NCBI GenBank assembly: GCA_002255925.1
Contig: NKIH01000005.1
Coordinates: 310,001-374,000, forward strand
Source of the DNA: Burkholderiales bacterium PBB6
GTDB taxonomy: Bacteria > Pseudomonadota > Gammaproteobacteria > Burkholderiales > Burkholderiaceae_C
Length of the DNA stretch: 64,000 nucleotides
Reading direction: 5' to 3'
A program made the position numbers and the translations under genes. The stretch's first letter is position 1. The number at the start of each line of letters is the position of its first letter. The notes beneath the pieces were generated by a model. That model was given only the letters and a program-made list of their open reading frames with translations. It did no database searches and was not told where the DNA came from. Positions 59,561-64,000 of the stretch are shown in pieces.

Positions 59561-62092
59561 ATGACGGACCTCTCCCACCCCGCACTCAGCCTGGTTCCCA
59601 CCGACGCCGACGCCGCACGCCGCCAAGGCCCTGCAGCCACGCCGCCGTTCGCCTGGCCGACCCCGCCCTACGCGGGCTATGCGGCGGCGGAGCCCCAGAT
59701 GGACGCGGAAGCCTGCGACATCGTGGGCCAGAACGGCAAGACCATCCGCGGCCGGCTCACCTTCTTCGACCCCGGCCAGGGCGTGTTGCATGTGCAGGTG
59801 CCGCCGGCGCGCACCACCGTGCCGCTGCGCCTGTCGCAGTTCCGCTGCGTCACACTCACCCGGCCCATTGCTGCCATGCACGCGTCCAGGGCTGGCCCTG
59901 AAGACCCGCTGCTGGCGTTCCACCCCAGCGTCGACTACCGCGTCGTGCTGAAGGACGCCGGCGAGTTGACCGGCGAAACCATCGGCCATGTTGAAACCCA
60001 GCTTGGCCTGTTCCTGTTCCCACCCATGGACACCCGGGGCACGGTCGAGCGGCTGTTCGTGCCGCGCACCGCGTATGAGCGGGTCGAGATCGGCCCCAAG
60101 CTGGGCGACGTGCTCATCCAGGCCAACACCGCCACACCGGCCCAGATTGCTGCGGCGCTTGCCGAACAACGTGACATGCGGCAGCAACGCGTCGGTGATG
60201 TGCTGCTCAGCAGCAAGATCGTCAGCCCCGACCAGATGGCCTCGGCCCTGGCAGCCCAGGCGCGCATGCCCATGGTGCGCATCGGTGAAGCGCTGATCGC
60301 ACTGGGCTACATCAGTCAGCACCAGCTTGATGAGGCGCTGGTATCGCAGAAGGCCAATCGCAGCGTGCCGCTGGGTGAGTTGCTGGTGCGGAGCGGCCGC
60401 GTTCAACGCGAAGACCTGCGCACGGCGCTGGCCCGCAAGATGGGCTATCCGGTCGCCGACCTGGTGAACTACCCGATCGAGACCGAGGCGCTGAAGCGCC
60501 TGCCGGCGTCAGCCGCTCGCCGGCTGGGCGTGCTGCCCCTGCAGGTGCTGCAAGGCCGGCTGGTGATTGCAATGGACGACCCATCACGCCGCGACGTCAT
60601 CGACGAGGTCGAGTTCCTTGCCCAGGGCAAGGTACTGCCGGTGCTGCCGTCCAGCGACCAGCTACCGCAGGCCATCTCCGACGCCTACAAGAAAGCCGGC
60701 CTGGATGAGGCCCCCAACACCGGTTTCGCCGAGGCCTCGGGCCTGCAGCAGCTGGAAGAAGGCACGGGCAAGCTGCTGGCGGATCTGGAAGAACGCCACA
60801 CCGCCGAGCGCGACGCCGGGAGTGATGAAAAACCGATCGAGCAATCCGACAACGCCCTCGTCAAGCTCATCAACACGATGATCTTCGAGGGCCATGCGCA
60901 GGGCGTGTCCGACATCCACATCGAATGCCACCCCGGCAAGGAAAAGGTGCGCATCCGCTTCCGCCGCGACGGCATGCTGCGCCCCTACCTGGAATTGCCG
61001 CACACCTACCGCACCGCCCTGATCGCACGCCTGAAAATCATGTGCGACCTCGACATTTCCGAGAAGCGGCGGCCGCAGGACGGCAAGATCAACTTCGCCA
61101 AGTACGTGCCGTCATGCCCGATCGAGCTGCGCGTGGCCACCATCCCGACCAGCGCCGGCATGGAAGACGCCGTGATGCGGATCCTGGCCTCGGCCAAGCC
61201 GATTCCGCTGGACAGCCTGGGCATGTCGCCACGCAACCTGAAGGCACTGAAGGAGGCGGTGGAGCGCCCCTACGGCATGGTGCTGTGCGTGGGCCCGACC
61301 GGCTCGGGCAAGACCACCACGCTGCACTCGGCGCTCAGCCACATCAACGTGCCGGAGCGCAAGATCTGGACGGCCGAGGACCCGGTTGAAATCACCCAGC
61401 CCGGGCTGCGCCAGGTGCAGGTCAATCCGAAGATCGACTGGACCTTCGCCAAGGCCCTGCGCGCCTTCCTGCGGGCCGACCCGGACGTCATCATGGTGGG
61501 CGAAATCCGGGACGGTGAAACCGCCCGCATCGCCGTGGAATCGTCACTCACGGGCCACCTGGTGCTGTCGACCCTGCACACCAACAGCGCAGCAGAAACC
61601 GTGACCCGCCTGCTCGACATGGGCATGGACCCCTTCAACTTCGCCGACTCGCTGCTGGCCGTGCTGGCGCAGCGGCTGGTGCGCCGCATCTGCTCGAACT
61701 GCCGGCAACACAGCCCGGCCAGCGAAGAGCGCCTGAGCGAGCTGATGGACGACTGGATGCATGCCTGGGGCAAGCGCGAAGACATTCCGAGCCGCAAGAG
61801 CGTGCGCGCCGAATGGCAGGAACGCTTTGCCGTGGACGGCCAGCTGATGAGCTGGCACAACGTCGGCTGCGACAAATGCAGCCAGACCGGCGTGCGTGGC
61901 CGCGCGGGCATCCATGAGCTGCTGACCGTGTCGCGCACCCTGCGCCACATGATCCAGACCGGTGCCCGGGCCGACGACCTGCACCAGCAGGCCATGACCG
62001 AGGGCATGCGCACCCTGCGCCAGGACGGCATCGAGAAAGTGCTGCAAGGCATCACGACCATCGAGGAAGTGCGCGCCACCAGCAACGTCTAG
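59561..62092 (+). CDS. GspE/PilB-like secretion ATPase with extended N-terminus
   Basis: An 843-residue type II/IV secretion ATPase. Walker A is GPTGSGKTTT near residue 580, the Asp box/Walker B is DPDVIMVGEIRDGETARIAV near 640, and a His box lies in LVLSTLHTNSAAETVTR. Two zinc CxxC pairs are CSNC and CDKC near 710 and 770. Residues about 180-390 hold MshEN-like repeats (RVGDVLLSSKIVSPDQMASA, PLGELLVRSGRVQREDLRTA). The first 170 residues form an extra domain (DIVGQNGKTIRGRLTFFDPG). No pilus or type II genes are beside it, so its machine is elsewhere. I used the ATG at 59561. Confidence 0.9.
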   Translation: MTDLSHPALSLVPTDADAARRQGPAATPPFAWPTPPYAGYAAAEPQMDAEACDIVGQNGKTIRGRLTFFDPGQGVLHVQVPPARTTVPLRLSQFRCVTLTRPIAAMHASRAGPEDPLLAFHPSVDYRVVLKDAGELTGETIGHVETQLGLFLFPPMDTRGTVERLFVPRTAYERVEIGPKLGDVLIQANTATPAQIAAALAEQRDMRQQRVGDVLLSSKIVSPDQMASALAAQARMPMVRIGEALIALGYISQHQLDEALVSQKANRSVPLGELLVRSGRVQREDLRTALARKMGYPVADLVNYPIETEALKRLPASAARRLGVLPLQVLQGRLVIAMDDPSRRDVIDEVEFLAQGKVLPVLPSSDQLPQAISDAYKKAGLDEAPNTGFAEASGLQQLEEGTGKLLADLEERHTAERDAGSDEKPIEQSDNALVKLINTMIFEGHAQGVSDIHIECHPGKEKVRIRFRRDGMLRPYLELPHTYRTALIARLKIMCDLDISEKRRPQDGKINFAKYVPSCPIELRVATIPTSAGMEDAVMRILASAKPIPLDSLGMSPRNLKALKEAVERPYGMVLCVGPTGSGKTTTLHSALSHINVPERKIWTAEDPVEITQPGLRQVQVNPKIDWTFAKALRAFLRADPDVIMVGEIRDGETARIAVESSLTGHLVLSTLHTNSAAETVTRLLDMGMDPFNFADSLLAVLAQRLVRRICSNCRQHSPASEERLSELMDDWMHAWGKREDIPSRKSVRAEWQERFAVDGQLMSWHNVGCDKCSQTGVRGRAGIHELLTVSRTLRHMIQTGARADDLHQQAMTEGMRTLRQDGIEKVLQGITTIEEVRATSNV

Positions 62093-62145
62093 CGCTTCCC
62101 TTGTGCAGACACCTCCGCCCTGCCAGAAGGGCTGGAAAGCAGCGA

Positions 62146-62175
62146 TTGACCGCTGCCGCCGGGAACCCGTAAGGT
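62146..62175 (+). promoter_or_regulatory. Possible sigma-70 promoter for the AcoR-like gene
   Basis: TTGACC (62146-62151), an 18-bp spacer and TAAGGT (62170-62175) lie 72 bp before the ATG at 62248. The -10 is poor (three of six), so this is tentative. Confidence 0.3.
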
Positions 62176-62247
62176 CCGCCCTGTAGATTCCAGACCCATC
62201 TGGAGACAAGCAGTGCGGCCATGGCAGCCTGCATTTGGAGGTGGACC

Positions 62248-64000
62248 ATGACCGGACTGTTCCCGCCCACGCGCAGCGGGCGGCCCCGCCGCACGGCCAG
62301 CGCGGCACGCGGCCTGGTGGCCGGCCACGCGCTGGGCAACGTCAGCCCGGGCCATCAGACGGCGATTGCGCATTCGCATGAGCGCTGTGCGGCGCTGGGG
62401 CTGTCACGCATCGAACGCCCGGACCATGCCCTGATCGGCATGAGCGACCTGGCCGTCGCCCGCGACCGCAACTTCCGCCTCTATGCCCATGCCGCGCCGG
62501 TGATGGAAATGCTGCATGAGCAGATCACCAACACCGACAGCATGGTGGTGCTGACCGACGCCACCGGCACGATCCTGCACTCCATCGGCGACGCCGAATT
62601 CCTGGGCAAGGCCTCCAAGGTGGCCCTGCAACCGGGCGCGAACTGGTCGGAGGGCAACAAGGGCACGAATGCGGTGGGCACGGCGCTGGTCGATGAGGTG
62701 CCGACGCTGGTGCATGCGGAAGAGCACTTCATGCATGCCAACCACTTCCTCACCTGCTCGGCGGCTCCGATTCTTGACCCACGCGGCAATATCCTCGGCG
62801 TGCTGGATGTGTCTGGGGAGCAGCGCAGCTACCACCAGCACACCATGGCGCTGGTGAAGATGTCGGCGCGCATGATCGAGAACCATTGGCTGACCGACGA
62901 TTACCGGCATGTGATGCGCCTGCATTTCCATCACCGCGCGGACTACATCGGCACGCTGATGGAAGGCATCCTGGCGGTGGCGCCTGACGGCAAGATCGTT
63001 GGTGCCAACCGGGGCGCGCTGGACCAGCTGGGGCTGTCAGGCGCTGCGCTGCGCATGCATTCACTGGCGTCGCTGTTCGGCATTGCGGTGGGTGCGCTGG
63101 TGGACCGCTTCCGCTCGCCGCTGGCCGTGCCGATGCCGGTGCACCTGCCGAACGGGCGCCCGTTCTTCGTGTATGCCCGCTTCAACTGGCCGGTCTGGAC
63201 CAGCGTGGCCGAGGCCGCCGACCAGGCGCTGTCGAGCAGCACGGCCCCGGTGGAAGACGCCCGCCTGCGCAGCCCGCCGCCTGCCCCTGTCAGCCCACCC
63301 GAAGTGGGCGGGCTGGCCGCCCTGGAAACCGGCGACAGCCAGCTGGAGGCCGTGATCGGCAAGGTGCGGCGCGTGCTGGACCGCGACATTCCCGTGCTGA
63401 TCCTGGGCGACACCGGCACGGGCAAGGAGTTGCTGGCGCGGGCCATCCATGAAGCCTCTGCCCGGCGCCACCAGCCCTTCGTGGCCGTGAACTGCGCGGC
63501 TATTCCCGAGAACCTGATCGAGGCCGAGCTGTTTGGCCACGAGGAAGGTGCGTTCACGGGCGCGCGCCGCAAGGGTGCGGTCGGCAAGATCCTGCAGGCC
63601 AGTGGCGGCACCTTGTTCCTGGACGAGATCGGCGACATGCCGTTGGCCTTCCAGGCGCGGCTGCTGCGCGTCTTGCAGGAGCGACAGGTGACGCCGCTGG
63701 GCAGCAGCAAGGCGCTGGCCGTGGACGTCGCCCTGGTGTGCGCCACCCACCGCAACCTGCGCGACATGATGGACGCGAAGCAGTTTCGCGACGACCTGTA
63801 TTACCGGCTGAACGGCCTGGCCGTGCGCATGCCCAGCCTGAGTGAACGCAGCGACCTGCCGGTGCTGGTGGAGCGCATCTTGACCCAGCAGCAGGCCGGC
63901 CGGCGGCTCAGCCTCTCTGCCAGCGTGGCGGCGATGTTCCAGGCCTATCACTGGCCTGGCAACGTGCGGCAGTTGTTCAATGTGCTGCGCACGGCCGCAG
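62248..64000 (+). CDS. AcoR-type sigma-54-dependent regulator, C-terminus cut by window end
   Basis: The frame is open from 62248 to the window end (584 codons), with GGAGGT upstream. The N-terminus (RIERPDHALIGMSDLAVARD, then FRLYAHAAPVMEMLHEQITN) and the GAF domain at about 80-215 (VVLTDATGTILHSIGDAEFL, GTNAVGTALVDEVPTLVHAE, GVLDVSGEQRSYHQHTMALV) match AcoR-like activators. The AAA+ domain has Walker A GDTGTGKELLARAIH near 388, the sigma-54 contact motif GAFTGA near 434, and GGTLFLDEIGDMPLAFQARL. A HTH should follow beyond the window. It probably activates a nearby operon that is not visible here; such proteins often respond to alcohols, acetoin or related ketones. Confidence 0.88.
   Translation, partial: MTGLFPPTRSGRPRRTASAARGLVAGHALGNVSPGHQTAIAHSHERCAALGLSRIERPDHALIGMSDLAVARDRNFRLYAHAAPVMEMLHEQITNTDSMVVLTDATGTILHSIGDAEFLGKASKVALQPGANWSEGNKGTNAVGTALVDEVPTLVHAEEHFMHANHFLTCSAAPILDPRGNILGVLDVSGEQRSYHQHTMALVKMSARMIENHWLTDDYRHVMRLHFHHRADYIGTLMEGILAVAPDGKIVGANRGALDQLGLSGAALRMHSLASLFGIAVGALVDRFRSPLAVPMPVHLPNGRPFFVYARFNWPVWTSVAEAADQALSSSTAPVEDARLRSPPPAPVSPPEVGGLAALETGDSQLEAVIGKVRRVLDRDIPVLILGDTGTGKELLARAIHEASARRHQPFVAVNCAAIPENLIEAELFGHEEGAFTGARRKGAVGKILQASGGTLFLDEIGDMPLAFQARLLRVLQERQVTPLGSSKALAVDVALVCATHRNLRDMMDAKQFRDDLYYRLNGLAVRMPSLSERSDLPVLVERILTQQQAGRRLSLSASVAAMFQAYHWPGNVRQLFNVLRTAA

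Noticed and set aside
1-64000. CRISPR arrays, insertion sequences, prophage, tRNA or rRNA genes
   Set aside because: I looked for repeat-spacer patterns, transposase motifs, phage gene strings and tRNA cloverleaf or rRNA sequence and saw none.

Overview
The window is high-GC, densely coded chromosomal DNA from a betaproteobacterium, most likely a free-living member of the Burkholderiales (Comamonadaceae/Sphaerotilaceae-like). The signs are a Gram-negative porin of the Burkholderiales type, a Bug-type tripartite tricarboxylate binding protein, a DUF3563 miniprotein, a complete Entner-Doudoroff pair, a phenylacetate (paa) operon of betaproteobacterial layout with a PaaR-type palindrome, minor-pilin genes with pilY1, and a ZTP riboswitch ahead of glyA. 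I saw no tRNA, rRNA, insertion sequence, prophage or CRISPR array, and nothing that looks recently acquired.

Layout. 1-3.6 kb: start of a porin gene, then a LysR regulator divergent from a PrpF-like isomerase and a Bug solute-binding protein. 3.7-10.8 kb: an unusual B12-type radical SAM enzyme, a class II glutamine amidotransferase, glutamate-cysteine ligase (gshA), a chemoreceptor with a free periplasmic Cache protein encoded just upstream, and a DUF3563 protein. 10.8-19.7 kb: one minus-strand paa operon (paaH-A-B-C-D-E-J-Z) with a perfect 22-bp palindrome 8 bp in front of the first start codon. 19.8-27.6 kb: hybrid histidine kinase, RlmN-like methyltransferase, edd-eda, a MocA-like nucleotidyltransferase and pdxH. 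27.6-36.5 kb: a minus-strand run of a metal-type TonB receptor, DUF2946, msrA, a large DUF748/AsmA-like protein and ubiD, with a structured 136-nt candidate small RNA or leader between ubiD and the DUF748 gene. 36.8-39.8 kb: membrane-anchored lytic transglycosylase, ZTP riboswitch-glyA, nrdR. 39.8-46.6 kb: type IV pilus minor pilin operon (fimT-pilV-W-X-Y1-E). 46.8-51.3 kb: ribD, ribBX (degenerate RibA half), ribH, nusB and an aminotransferase. 51.3-55.9 kb: Ser/Thr kinase with a PEGA domain, a lipoprotein, ybgC and tolQRA. 55.9-59.5 kb: a bufferin-type DUF2282-DUF692-DUF2063-DoxX operon divergent from an ECF sigma factor and a small zinc-type anti-sigma. 59.5-64 kb: a GspE/PilB-like ATPase and an AcoR-type sigma-54 activator cut by the window end.

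How the parts fit. The paa genes encode ring epoxidation (paaABCDE), ring opening (paaZ) and beta-oxidation-like steps (paaH, paaJ); the CoA ligase paaK, the isomerase/hydratase paaG/paaF and the regulator paaR are not in the window. The bufferin cluster is the most interesting system: a secreted four-cysteine peptide with its DUF692/DUF2063 modification pair and an adjacent sigma/anti-sigma module. Many operons here use 1-nt (TGATG) or 4-nt (ATGA/GTGA/TTGA) stop-start overlaps, which I used to decide starts. All assignments come from reading the sequence and recall of protein families; no database search was run.
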